In this document: piece after piece, positions 1 to 6,271 of the stretch
Position numbering within the stretch: position 1 is the first letter of the stretch
How the letters are laid out: the number at the start of each line of letters is the position of its first letter
Assembly (NCBI GenBank): GCA_938003885.1
Contig: CALKWT010000228.1
Coordinates: forward strand, 1-6,271
Direction of reading: 5' to 3'
Length of the DNA: 6,271 nt
DNA from: an uncultured Balneolaceae bacterium
GTDB taxonomy: Bacteria > Bacteroidota > Rhodothermia > Balneolales > Balneolaceae
The notes under the pieces: generated by a model
Told to the model about the DNA's origin: nothing
The model's input: only the letters and a program-made list of their open reading frames with translations
Database searches by the model: none
Position numbers and translations under genes: made by a program

Positions 1-1
1 T

Positions 2-1357
2 AACGCAGCATATGTATCGATCACTCTTCCTGTGGCCTGTATCGACCCCCTTGCTGCCCTGGAACTTATTGATGATGGAGAGGAATCCTTTTACTGGAGT
101 CACCCGAAAAATGAGATCAGTATCTCCGCCGGCGGAAATCTGATCGAACTGAGAAGTACCGGAAAAGATCGTTTTCACGATATTGCCGCCCAGACGGCAC
201 ATTTGAAGAATGTGATTCAGGCTTATACCGCTATCGAACACGTTATGGCGGGACCGCTCTTTCTTGGAGGGTACTCTTTTAATGATCACAATATCGGAAA
301 ACTGTGGAAAAAGTTTGGAGCAGCCCGGTTTGTCCTGCCGGAGTGGATGTTGCTGGAGATCGAGGGTTATCATCTTCTGACCCTAAGCTTTAAAAAGAAG
401 AATCTGACAGCGGATGTTATCTATCAGGAGGTGATCTCTAAAATTACAAGATTTCTAAATCTGGCAGGAGAATTGAATAGTACCCGCCGTGAACAGAAAG
501 AATCTCCCTCCGCTCTCTGCGCACTGCAGACGGATGCTGATAAAGCTCGCTGGTATGAGAACATAGAAACTGCTAAATCCCTAATCAGAAAGGGAAAGTT
601 TGAAAAAATTGTACTGGCCCGCTCTCTCGATCTCCAATCTGAGAGTGAGATCCGTCCCACGCTGCTCTCCCACCATCTCAGAAATACCTATCCAGATTGT
701 TATAACTTTCTGATTCGTCCTGATCGCCATACCTCTTTTGTAGGAGCCACACCGGAAAGACTGGCCAGTTTTAAAGATGGTATGGTTCAGACAGAAGGCC
801 TGGCCGGCACCATCTCGAGAGGAAAGAGCGCCTTGGAAGATGCCACTCTCGGTCGGGAACTGCTCAAGAGCAACAAGAACCTGGAGGAACATAAGTTTGT
901 TGTGAGATCGATTCAGGACAGTCTCTCTGTGTTAAGTGAGCACATCGAGCATCCTGAGCAGCCCGGGATTAAAAAATTTCAAAACGTCCAGCATCTGTTT
1001 ACTCCCATCCGTGCTAAGATAAAAAAGGGTGTCCAGATTCATGACCTCATCCGAAAGCTACATCCCACACCGGCCGTCGGCGGCTATCCCAAAAAGGAAT
1101 CTTTTCGCTACATTCACGAAATTGAACAGCTCGACAGAGGGTGGTATGCGGCACCGGTGGGCTGGTTCAATTTGCAGGGGTATGGGGAGTTTGCAGTTGC
1201 GATACGTAGCGCACTCCTGCACAAAAACAAAGCGCGGCTTTTTGCCGGTTGCGGGATCGTAAAAGATTCTGAACCTGCCACCGAGTGGAACGAAACCCTG
1301 CTGAAGTTCAGGCCTCTTCTCGGGGCATTAAACAGTATTAAGCCGGATCATGTATAA
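2..1357 (+). CDS. menF: Isochorismate synthase MenF, 5'-truncated by window edge
   Basis: Converts chorismate to isochorismate, the committed first step of classical menaquinone synthesis, in the cytosol with Mg2+. Numbering from the GTG at 32, residues about 1-160 are the variable N-terminal region and about 165-435 the chorismate-binding domain. Visible are the general base Lys192 in KIVLAR, the general acid Glu242 in PERL, LAGT at 257-260, the metal ligands Glu286 (LEEH) and Glu418 (ATEWNE), HPTPA at 344-348, RGWYAAP from 369 and GCGIV at 406-410. These match E. coli MenF Lys190, Glu240, Glu284 and Glu416 with a constant offset of two. The frame is open to the left edge, no ribosome-binding site precedes the GTG, and the residues read upstream (YVSITLPV) suit a family N-terminus. 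The gene therefore probably starts outside, with roughly 20-30 residues missing. MenF is preferred over a siderophore (EntC) or salicylate synthase because menD follows directly, overlapping by 8 nt. Confidence 0.95.
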   Translation, partial: NAAYVSITLPVACIDPLAALELIDDGEESFYWSHPKNEISISAGGNLIELRSTGKDRFHDIAAQTAHLKNVIQAYTAIEHVMAGPLFLGGYSFNDHNIGKLWKKFGAARFVLPEWMLLEIEGYHLLTLSFKKKNLTADVIYQEVISKITRFLNLAGELNSTRREQKESPSALCALQTDADKARWYENIETAKSLIRKGKFEKIVLARSLDLQSESEIRPTLLSHHLRNTYPDCYNFLIRPDRHTSFVGATPERLASFKDGMVQTEGLAGTISRGKSALEDATLGRELLKSNKNLEEHKFVVRSIQDSLSVLSEHIEHPEQPGIKKFQNVQHLFTPIRAKIKKGVQIHDLIRKLHPTPAVGGYPKKESFRYIHEIEQLDRGWYAAPVGWFNLQGYGEFAVAIRSALLHKNKARLFAGCGIVKDSEPATEWNETLLKFRPLLGALNSIKPDHV

Positions 1358-3041
1358 TCCCCTGAAATGGTCAGCCATTTTCCTGCAAGCGCTCTGGTCA
1401 GCCGGAAGCCGTCATATTTTTATCTCACCCGGATCGCGTTCTACTCCGCTGACACTTGCCGCCGCACTTCATCCCGGTTTCAAAAAGAGTATCATTCTGG
1501 ATGAGCGTTCGGCTGCATTCACTGCTCTGGGAGCCTCCAGGCACTCTGGTAAACCCTCCCTTCTGATCTGTACTTCCGGAACAGCAGCTGCCAATTACTA
1601 CCCCGCTGTGATAGAAGCAAAGGCTTCCGGCGTACCCCTGGTTCTGCTCACTGCAGACCGGCCACCGGTTTCCAGGCAGATCGGGAGCTCTCAGACGATC
1701 GATCAGATCAAGCTCTATGGAGATCACGCCATTTTCTTTCATGAAGCGGGGGAACCCACCGATGATCCTGCTGACTATCATCGAATTTCGTATCTGGCTG
1801 AACAGGCATTTCGAAAATCAACAGAATCAGGAGGTGCAGCCCATATTAATTTTGCCTTTCGAAAACCGCTGGAACCCGATGAGGAGCAGGTTCTTGAAGT
1901 GAAAAAGATCTATCACCACTCCCGGGATCACCAATCTGTCCAGTCAGCCGTACACTCCAGAACGGTCCGGCTCCATCCGGACATCGCCCACCAGATTTCA
2001 CACGCTGAAAGGCCGATCATTGTCGGGGGGGGCACTACTCCTGCAGGCAACTTATCTACATCAGGGCTGGCGTTTGCCGAGCACCTCCGTGCACCGGTTA
2101 TTGCTGAGCCGGGTAGCTGGTACAGCACATATCCCGGCCGCATTTTCCGGTTTGATCAGATTCTGAGAAACTTGCACGAGGAGTTGATTCCAGATCTCAT
2201 CATCCGGACCGGGGATCAGCCCTTCACAAAATCTCTGATCGATTTTTTTCACAAATTACCAGAGATTCCTGTTATTCATATCGCTTCACGGAATTCGGAA
2301 CAGGATGAAGCACTGCGTGTTACGGCACAGATTCTGCTTCAGAATTCGGATACCCTTGAGCTGCCTCAGCTGGAGAAAAAGCCTGAGCAGTGGCTGAACA
2401 GATGGCTGGAGGCCGATAGAAATGCAGCTGCATCACTCAGTCAGCTGCTGTCGGAAACCAAACCCTTTACCGATGGACACGCCATCCGCATCTTCGCCTC
2501 TGAAACAAAGGGTTTCCACCAGATGATCTCCAACTCATTTACACCCCGGGATCTTGCCCTTTTTGGCGACAATTATGGCAAAAACCATCTGAATCGCGGG
2601 GCAGCCGGGATCGATGGAATCCTCTCAACCGCTGCCGGTATAGCGTCTGTTGCGCAGGCCGGTGAAAAAGTGTACTGCCTGGTCGGGGACCTCGCTTTCT
2701 TGCATGACAGTAACGCACTCTATACCATAAAAAATTTAGATACCCCCCTAATTACAGTGATCATCAACAATTCGGGCGGAGCTATATTTCGAATGCTGCC
2801 AGTCTGGAACTCTTTGAACCGGACGATGGGAGAGGATCTCTTCCGCACTTACTTTGAGACCCCTCATCAGATCTCCTTCCAAAAATTAGCGGAAGCTGCA
2901 GGCCTTACCTACTACAGAGCCACCACGACAGAGGAGCTCCGGGAACTCGGATTAAGAAGCCTCACCGGGCCGGCAATCGTTGAGTGTATAACTGAACCGG
3001 ACCACAGCATGGAGATACGAAAACAACTCTGGAGGAGCTGA
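1350..3041 (+). CDS. menD: SEPHCHC synthase MenD (ThDP-dependent)
   Basis: 2-Succinyl-5-enolpyruvyl-6-hydroxy-3-cyclohexene-1-carboxylate synthase decarboxylates 2-oxoglutarate on thiamine diphosphate and adds the product to isochorismate, the second step of menaquinone synthesis. At 563 residues it is full length for the family. It has the three-domain ThDP-enzyme layout: a PYR domain with SPGSR (26-30), the cofactor-activating Glu52 in DERSAAF, GTAAANYYPAV (78-87) and TADRPP (101-106); a middle domain around 205-335 with VGGGTTPAG; and a PP domain with NRGAAGIDG (415-423) and the ThDP/Mg2+ motif from GD at 446-447 to NN at 473-474. The ATG lies inside the end of menF (8-nt overlap, different frame) with no clear Shine-Dalgarno, so translation is probably coupled to menF. 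The stop precedes the menH ATG by one base. Codons for residues 226-228 include a run of eight G at 2025-2032, and the frame is intact through it. Identification is firm because these motifs separate MenD from other ThDP enzymes. Confidence 0.97.
   Translation: MYNPLKWSAIFLQALWSAGSRHIFISPGSRSTPLTLAAALHPGFKKSIILDERSAAFTALGASRHSGKPSLLICTSGTAAANYYPAVIEAKASGVPLVLLTADRPPVSRQIGSSQTIDQIKLYGDHAIFFHEAGEPTDDPADYHRISYLAEQAFRKSTESGGAAHINFAFRKPLEPDEEQVLEVKKIYHHSRDHQSVQSAVHSRTVRLHPDIAHQISHAERPIIVGGGTTPAGNLSTSGLAFAEHLRAPVIAEPGSWYSTYPGRIFRFDQILRNLHEELIPDLIIRTGDQPFTKSLIDFFHKLPEIPVIHIASRNSEQDEALRVTAQILLQNSDTLELPQLEKKPEQWLNRWLEADRNAAASLSQLLSETKPFTDGHAIRIFASETKGFHQMISNSFTPRDLALFGDNYGKNHLNRGAAGIDGILSTAAGIASVAQAGEKVYCLVGDLAFLHDSNALYTIKNLDTPLITVIINNSGGAIFRMLPVWNSLNRTMGEDLFRTYFETPHQISFQKLAEAAGLTYYRATTTEELRELGLRSLTGPAIVECITEPDHSMEIRKQLWRS
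3031..3037 (+). promoter_or_regulatory. Shine-Dalgarno of menH, inside the menD 3' end
   Basis: GGAGGAG lies five bases before the menH ATG at 3043 and closely matches the anti-Shine-Dalgarno consensus. It overlaps the last menD codons (Trp-Arg-Ser), so ribosomes finishing menD at 3041 can reinitiate at once. It settles the choice of menH start. menD and menB have no comparable signal. Confidence 0.8.
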
Positions 3042-3042
3042 G

Positions 3043-3858
3043 ATGATCTTTCCGTCCGGTGCGTCCCGCTACCATGCAACACTTCATACAAAATCTATAC
3101 GAAAGCCTCTTCTCTTTATGCTGCATGGCTTTATGGGGTCAGGAAAAGTTTTCAGCCATCTCATCCCCGACCTGATAAAGAGCTTTACTCCCGTTACAAT
3201 CGATCTGGCCGGCCATGGAAGTACGTACACTCCGGCAGACCCTGTGCAGTTTAAAACGGAGTTGCAAACTGCTCAGCTTCATTCTCTCTTCAGACGTTTC
3301 GGAACAGAGAAGTATTATCTCTACGGGTACAGTATGGGTGGAAGACTGGCCCTGCAGTATGCGGCCCGTTACCCCGGGCAGCTGAGCGGACTCTGCATTG
3401 AAAGTGCCCATTGCGGTATTGAATCCGAAGATGAAAGGGCGAAGAGAGTAGAGACAGATTCAGGCCGGGCACTGCTTCTGCAGGAAAATTACAACCGCTT
3501 TATTACAGAATGGGCCCGCCTTCCCCTTTTTAGCTTCACACCAGAACCATTCAAGAAGCTCTATCTGCAGATAGCAGCAGCTCAAAATCCTGATTGCATG
3601 GCAGTCTCATTAAGGGGTTTCGGCGCCGGGGTCATGCCTGCGATGTGTGAAAAACTGATGGCTCTGAATTTGCCTCTGTTCTATCTGGCAGGGGAAGCAG
3701 ATAAAAAGTATGTTCAAGTGATGAAAGAGATGAAGGAGTGTACCCCCCTTTCAGAGCTGATCACGGTCGGCGGAGCGGGTCACCGTGTCCATACGGATCG
3801 ACCGGAAAGTGTAATACAAGCACTCAGGCAGTTGAAAGAGTCTGGCGTTAATAATTGA
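3043..3858 (+). CDS. menH: SHCHC synthase MenH (alpha/beta hydrolase)
   Basis: 2-Succinyl-6-hydroxy-2,4-cyclohexadiene-1-carboxylate synthase eliminates pyruvate from the MenD product. The 271-residue protein has a complete alpha/beta-hydrolase fold: the oxyanion-side loop HGFMGSG at 28-34, the nucleophile elbow GYSMGGR at 95-101 with Ser97, an acid Asp220 in AGEADKKY and the base His247 in GAGHRVH. Tyr96, Ser97, Arg101 and Trp157 line up with E. coli MenH Tyr85, Ser86, Arg90 and Trp147, and SLRGFGAG at 189-196 resembles the SLRGMGTG stretch of Bacillus MenH. These substrate-pocket features make MenH the right call rather than a generic esterase, and its place directly after menD supports this. 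The start is fixed by a strong GGAGGAG five bases upstream. The protein is somewhat longer than E. coli MenH (252 residues) and has no signal peptide. Confidence 0.93.
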   Translation: MIFPSGASRYHATLHTKSIRKPLLFMLHGFMGSGKVFSHLIPDLIKSFTPVTIDLAGHGSTYTPADPVQFKTELQTAQLHSLFRRFGTEKYYLYGYSMGGRLALQYAARYPGQLSGLCIESAHCGIESEDERAKRVETDSGRALLLQENYNRFITEWARLPLFSFTPEPFKKLYLQIAAAQNPDCMAVSLRGFGAGVMPAMCEKLMALNLPLFYLAGEADKKYVQVMKEMKECTPLSELITVGGAGHRVHTDRPESVIQALRQLKESGVNN

Positions 3859-3889
3859 TTAAAATGATAACATTCTAAATTTACCAAAC

Positions 3890-4726
3890 ATGAGCAGCTG
3901 GAAAACAGTTAAAGAATATTCCGATATCACATACAAGAAAAGAGAGGGTGTGGCCCGAATCGCTTTTAACCGGCCTGAGATTAGGAATGCATTTCGTCCG
4001 AAGACGTTGTTTGAACTCGAAGAAGCGTTGATAGATGCCCGTGAAGACAGTTCCATTGGAGTCATTCTCCTGAGCGGAGAGGGGCCGGCAAAAGACGGGG
4101 TCTATGCCTTCTGCTCAGGTGGTGACCAGAAGGTGCGCGGACCTTCAGGTTATGAAGGTACAGACGGGGTACAGCGGCTGAATGTGCTTGATATACAGCG
4201 TATTATCCGTTTTATGAGCAAAGTGGTGATCTGTGTGGTTCCGGGTTGGGCAGTGGGTGGAGGGCACAGTTTGCATGTGGTTTGTGACCTGACCCTGGCA
4301 AGTAAAGAGCACGCCATCTTTAAACAGACGGATGCAGATGTGGCAAGCTTTGACGGAGGATACGGATCGGCTCTGCTGGCCAGACAGGTAGGACAGAAGA
4401 GAGCCAGGGAGATCTTCTTCCTGGGCCGGAATTACTCCGCAGAAGAAGCATTTGAGATGGGCATGGTGAACGCTGTTGTTCCTCACGATGAACTGGAGGA
4501 AACGGCTTTTGAATGGGCCCGGGAGATCATGGGCAAGAGTCCCACAGCGATACGGATGATCAAATTTGCTTTCAACCTGGTGGACGATGGAATGGTAGGC
4601 CAGCAGGTATTTTCGGGTGAGGCGACTCGTTTAGCCTATATGACCGAGGAAGCAGAAGAGGGCCGGAATGCATTCCTGGAAAAAAGAAAACCGGACTTCA
4701 GGAAATTCCCCTGGCTTTCGCTCTGA
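3890..4726 (+). CDS. menB: 1,4-dihydroxy-2-naphthoyl-CoA synthase MenB, type II
   Basis: A crotonase-superfamily enzyme that closes the second ring of the naphthoquinone by Dieckmann-type condensation of o-succinylbenzoyl-CoA. At 278 residues it is full length. Visible are FNRPEIRNAF (26-35), the SGGDQKVRG oxyanion-hole and CoA segment (76-84), Tyr88, the second oxyanion segment VGGGHSLH (122-129), SFDGGYGS (153-160) with Ser153 and Asp155 matching E. coli Ser161 and Asp163, and a C-terminal LAYMTEEAEEGRNAF (249-262 region) with Tyr250 matching Tyr258. QTDAD at 146-150 has Asp148 where E. coli has Gly156; this marks the type II class, which supplies its own carboxylate instead of using bicarbonate. 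Residues from FKQTDAD to the C-terminus strongly resemble the mycobacterial enzyme. The gene begins 31 nt after menH with an A/T-rich leader and no Shine-Dalgarno. It is probably in the same operon and is the last men gene before the convergent glutamine synthetase. Confidence 0.97.
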   Translation: MSSWKTVKEYSDITYKKREGVARIAFNRPEIRNAFRPKTLFELEEALIDAREDSSIGVILLSGEGPAKDGVYAFCSGGDQKVRGPSGYEGTDGVQRLNVLDIQRIIRFMSKVVICVVPGWAVGGGHSLHVVCDLTLASKEHAIFKQTDADVASFDGGYGSALLARQVGQKRAREIFFLGRNYSAEEAFEMGMVNAVVPHDELEETAFEWAREIMGKSPTAIRMIKFAFNLVDDGMVGQQVFSGEATRLAYMTEEAEEGRNAFLEKRKPDFRKFPWLSL

Positions 4727-4801
4727 TTTGGCATCGCAAATGGAATACTGGTTTCCTACCCGGGATTTTCACTTTCGGGCCTTTCATACTCAAAACCATG
4801 C

Positions 4802-4826
4802 CCCTTCGAAGTGGGCTCCCGAAGGG
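4802..4826. terminator. Inverted repeat, possible bidirectional terminator hairpin
   Basis: CCCTTCG at 4802-4808 pairs perfectly with CGAAGGG at 4820-4826 across an 11-nt loop. It lies 75 nt after menB and is also downstream of the glutamine synthetase gene on the other strand. No T-run follows on the + strand. On the - strand a short TTTT comes about seven bases after the stem. It is therefore not a textbook intrinsic terminator, but its position between converging genes fits transcript termination or 3'-end protection. Confidence 0.35.
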
Positions 4827-4864
4827 TGCCGGCATTCTCTTCGTTTCGAAGCGTAACCGACACC
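4825..4864 (-). terminator. Nested stem-loop after the glutamine synthetase stop
   Basis: GGTGCCGG at 4825-4832 faces CCGACACC at 4857-4864. Read on the - strand the single non-matching position becomes a G-U wobble, giving an eight-pair stem; on the + strand it is an A-C mismatch. Inside it, CTTCG at 4839-4843 pairs with CGAAG at 4847-4851 around a TTT loop. The structure begins 19 nt after the glutamine synthetase stop codon. This is the usual place for a terminator or 3'-end stabilising hairpin of that transcript, although no U-tract follows directly. Confidence 0.4.
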
Positions 4865-4883
4865 GAACGGCAGCCTCACGGGG

Positions 4884-6271
4884 CTATTGAATAAATAGCA
4901 TCTCTCTGTAGACAGGGAGTGGCCAGTAATCATCAGCCGTATATCTCTCCAGAAAATCGACCGCATTGCGGATCTCTGTCATTGCAGGAATCACCTGGTC
5001 CTTGTATTCAAGAGCCAGTTCGGCCATCGAATCTGCGTGGAGGCCGGCTTGAACGTCTGCCAGATTTATTAGAGCCCTGTCCAATTTATTCAGTGCTTCG
5101 GTTACAGTCTCCAGCATATGAATCGTGCCAGAGCTATCGATGCCGAGCTCTTTTGTGCTTTTTGCAGCCGCAGCAAGTTCATTAATATATCGGGTAACAG
5201 CAGGATAAACCATGGTTTTAGCTATGGCCTCGGTGGTATCCACCTCAATGGTGACGGTAGATACATACTGTTCCAGCCAGATCTCAAGCCTGGAATGAAC
5301 CTCCTTGCTGCTCAGGACCTTGTATTTTTCAAATAGAGTGATATTCTTCTCTTCAATCAGGTGCGGCAGTGCATCAGGCGTTGTTTTACAGCTCAACAAA
5401 CCTCGTCTTCCTGCTTCTTCAATCCATTCATCGGAGTATCCATCACCATTAAACACGATAGCACGACTCTCTTTCAGGGCTGCGACAAGTACCTCTTTCA
5501 GAGCTGGTTCAAATTCCATTCCTGTACGAAGCTTCTCTTCCAGACCTTCGCAGAGTTGATCCAGTGCCTCAGATAGTATGGTGTTGAGTACCACCGCGGG
5601 GAATGAAACCGACTGGCTGGAACCCACAGCGCGGAATTCAAACTTGTTGCCGGTAAAAGCAAAGGGAGATGTCCGGTTACGGTCTCCGGCATGTTTGGGC
5701 AGGTGGGGCAGCACAGGGGTACCCAGGCCCAGAAGTCCCGACTTCATGGAGGATTTCAGGCCGCCGTTAAGAAGCTGGGTGATAATGTCCTCCAACTGCT
5801 CCCCGATGTAGACGGAGATGATCGCCGGCGGTGCTTCATGAGCACCCAGACGGTGATCATTGCCTGCGCTGGCTATAGAGATTCTCATCAGATCCTGATA
5901 TCGTGACACCCCTCTCAGGACGGCTGTAAAGAAAAAGAGAAACTGCATATTTTCGTGGGGACTCTCGCCGGGGTCGAGCAGATTGACCCCTTCACGGGTA
6001 GTGAGCGACCAATTCAGATGCTTGCCGCTGCCATTCACGCCCTCAAACGGTTTCTCATGCAGGATGCACTCAAAACCATATTTTTTTGCGATACGTTTCA
6101 GTGTAATCATAATCAGCTGTTGGTGATCCGCTGCTATGTTGCACTTTTCAAAGATCGGAACGATCTCGAACTGCCCGGGTGCCACTTCGTTGTGTCGTGT
6201 CTTGATCGGTATACCCAGACGGTAGAGCTCCCGTTCGGTTTCGAGCATGTAGGAGAGTACACGGTCGGGTA
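4884..6271 (-). CDS. glnN: Type III glutamine synthetase (GSIII), C-terminal part, cut by window edge
   Basis: ATP-dependent ligation of ammonium to glutamate, the main ammonium-assimilation reaction, in the cytosol. The frame stays open to the right edge (residues PDRVLSY precede the first internal Met at 6248), so this is a truncation by the window, not a short gene. About 461 codons are visible, and GSIII proteins usually have about 700-730 residues, so some 250-270 N-terminal residues lie outside. Numbering from Met at 6248, the conserved catalytic segments are TRHNEVAPGQFEI (17-29), GVNGSGKHLNWS (70-81) with the metal/ATP-site His78, AGNDHRLGAHEAPPAI (128-143) and NRTSPFAFTGNKFEFRAVGS (191-210). 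A long helical C-terminal part follows, typical of class III and absent from GSI, ending in YWPLPVYREMLF. Class III enzymes are common in Bacteroidota and cyanobacteria, form double-ring dodecamers and lack the GSI adenylylation loop. No promoter or start codon is visible here. The symbol glnN is the usual one for this class. Confidence 0.95.
   Translation of the reverse strand, partial: PDRVLSYMLETERELYRLGIPIKTRHNEVAPGQFEIVPIFEKCNIAADHQQLIMITLKRIAKKYGFECILHEKPFEGVNGSGKHLNWSLTTREGVNLLDPGESPHENMQFLFFFTAVLRGVSRYQDLMRISIASAGNDHRLGAHEAPPAIISVYIGEQLEDIITQLLNGGLKSSMKSGLLGLGTPVLPHLPKHAGDRNRTSPFAFTGNKFEFRAVGSSQSVSFPAVVLNTILSEALDQLCEGLEEKLRTGMEFEPALKEVLVAALKESRAIVFNGDGYSDEWIEEAGRRGLLSCKTTPDALPHLIEEKNITLFEKYKVLSSKEVHSRLEIWLEQYVSTVTIEVDTTEAIAKTMVYPAVTRYINELAAAAKSTKELGIDSSGTIHMLETVTEALNKLDRALINLADVQAGLHADSMAELALEYKDQVIPAMTEIRNAVDFLERYTADDYWPLPVYREMLFIQ

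Larger units (their letters stand above)
4727..4883. other. Convergent intergenic region between menB and the glutamine synthetase gene
   Basis: This 157-bp gap separates the menB stop from the glutamine synthetase stop on the opposite strand, so it should hold the 3' ends of both transcripts. It contains no plausible gene. Its right half carries two overlapping inverted repeats, listed separately, and TTCGAA occurs at 4805-4810 and 4845-4850. The left half has only short, weak complementary segments (for example CCCG at 4759-4762 with CGGG at 4776-4779). No clear U-tract terminator is visible for the men transcript. Confidence 0.7.

Noticed and set aside
32..34. GTG as the true start codon of menF
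   Set aside because: The frame stays open to the window edge, no purine-rich ribosome-binding site lies upstream, and family members have a further N-terminal segment before the conserved DPL region. The first codons are most likely beyond the window.
12..170. ATG at position 12 as a separate small gene
   Set aside because: It is in a different frame from menF, runs for only about 45 codons over clearly coding menF sequence and has no recognisable product.
3854..3883. Bacteroides-type promoter before menB (ATTG, 18-base gap, TAAATTTA)
   Set aside because: The -7-like element differs from the TAnnTTTG consensus at its last base, the upstream box is also imperfect and the spacing is short. 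Transcription would begin almost at the menB ATG. In an A/T-rich 31-nt gap this is easily chance.
4668..4856. Small + strand open frame running from the menB end into the gap
   Set aside because: It starts inside menB in another frame, lacks a ribosome-binding site and its predicted protein has no recognisable feature.
4919..5906. Several + strand open frames of 70-90 codons opposite the glutamine synthetase gene
   Set aside because: They lie antisense to a strongly conserved coding region, overlap each other and have no domain character. They are shadows of the real gene.
4884..6271. Glutamine synthetase as a truncated pseudogene
   Set aside because: The frame is open through the right edge with no stop or frameshift, and all the catalytic segments visible here are intact. 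The missing N-terminus is due to the window boundary.
1..6271. A mobile element, CRISPR array, defence system or other novel system
   Set aside because: No transposase, integrase, direct-repeat array, tRNA or unfamiliar gene was seen. Every substantial coding region belongs to a well-known metabolic family.

Overview
The window is an ordinary metabolic segment with very little non-coding DNA. It holds the 5' part of a menaquinone (vitamin K2) gene cluster on the + strand and, converging on it, the C-terminal two thirds of a large type III glutamine synthetase on the - strand. The protein mix, an actinobacterial/Bacteroidota-like MenB and a GSIII with the ending YWPLPVYREMLF, suggests a bacterium of the Bacteroidota/Rhodothermota/Balneolota group. 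A strong Shine-Dalgarno before menH and a roughly balanced base composition fit Balneolota or Rhodothermota better than classical Bacteroides. This placement is inference from sequence character, not a database match.

Layout: isochorismate synthase menF (from the left edge to 1357, N-terminus cut off), menD (1350-3041, overlapping menF by 8 nt), menH (3043-3858, 1 nt after menD) and menB (3890-4726, after a 31-nt gap). The tight spacing implies one transcript. Next comes the only real intergenic space, 4727-4883 (157 bp), lying between two converging genes and carrying inverted repeats. The glutamine synthetase then runs leftward from beyond the right edge and stops at 4884.

How the genes work together: MenF isomerises chorismate to isochorismate. 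MenD adds the succinic semialdehyde unit from 2-oxoglutarate to give SEPHCHC. MenH eliminates pyruvate to give SHCHC. MenB closes the naphthoquinone ring from o-succinylbenzoyl-CoA. The intervening steps (MenC, MenE) and the later ones (thioesterase, MenA, MenG) are not encoded here. All four Men proteins retain the catalytic residues of their families and appear functional. The glutamine synthetase assimilates ammonium and has no obvious functional link to the men genes.

I found no mobile element, CRISPR array, RNA gene or clearly novel system. The points worth a second look are the type II (bicarbonate-independent) active site of MenB, the Bacillus-like F-D-H-B gene order without the remaining men genes, the strand-asymmetric folded structure in the convergent gap, contrasting translation-initiation signals along the operon, and an 8-G run inside menD.
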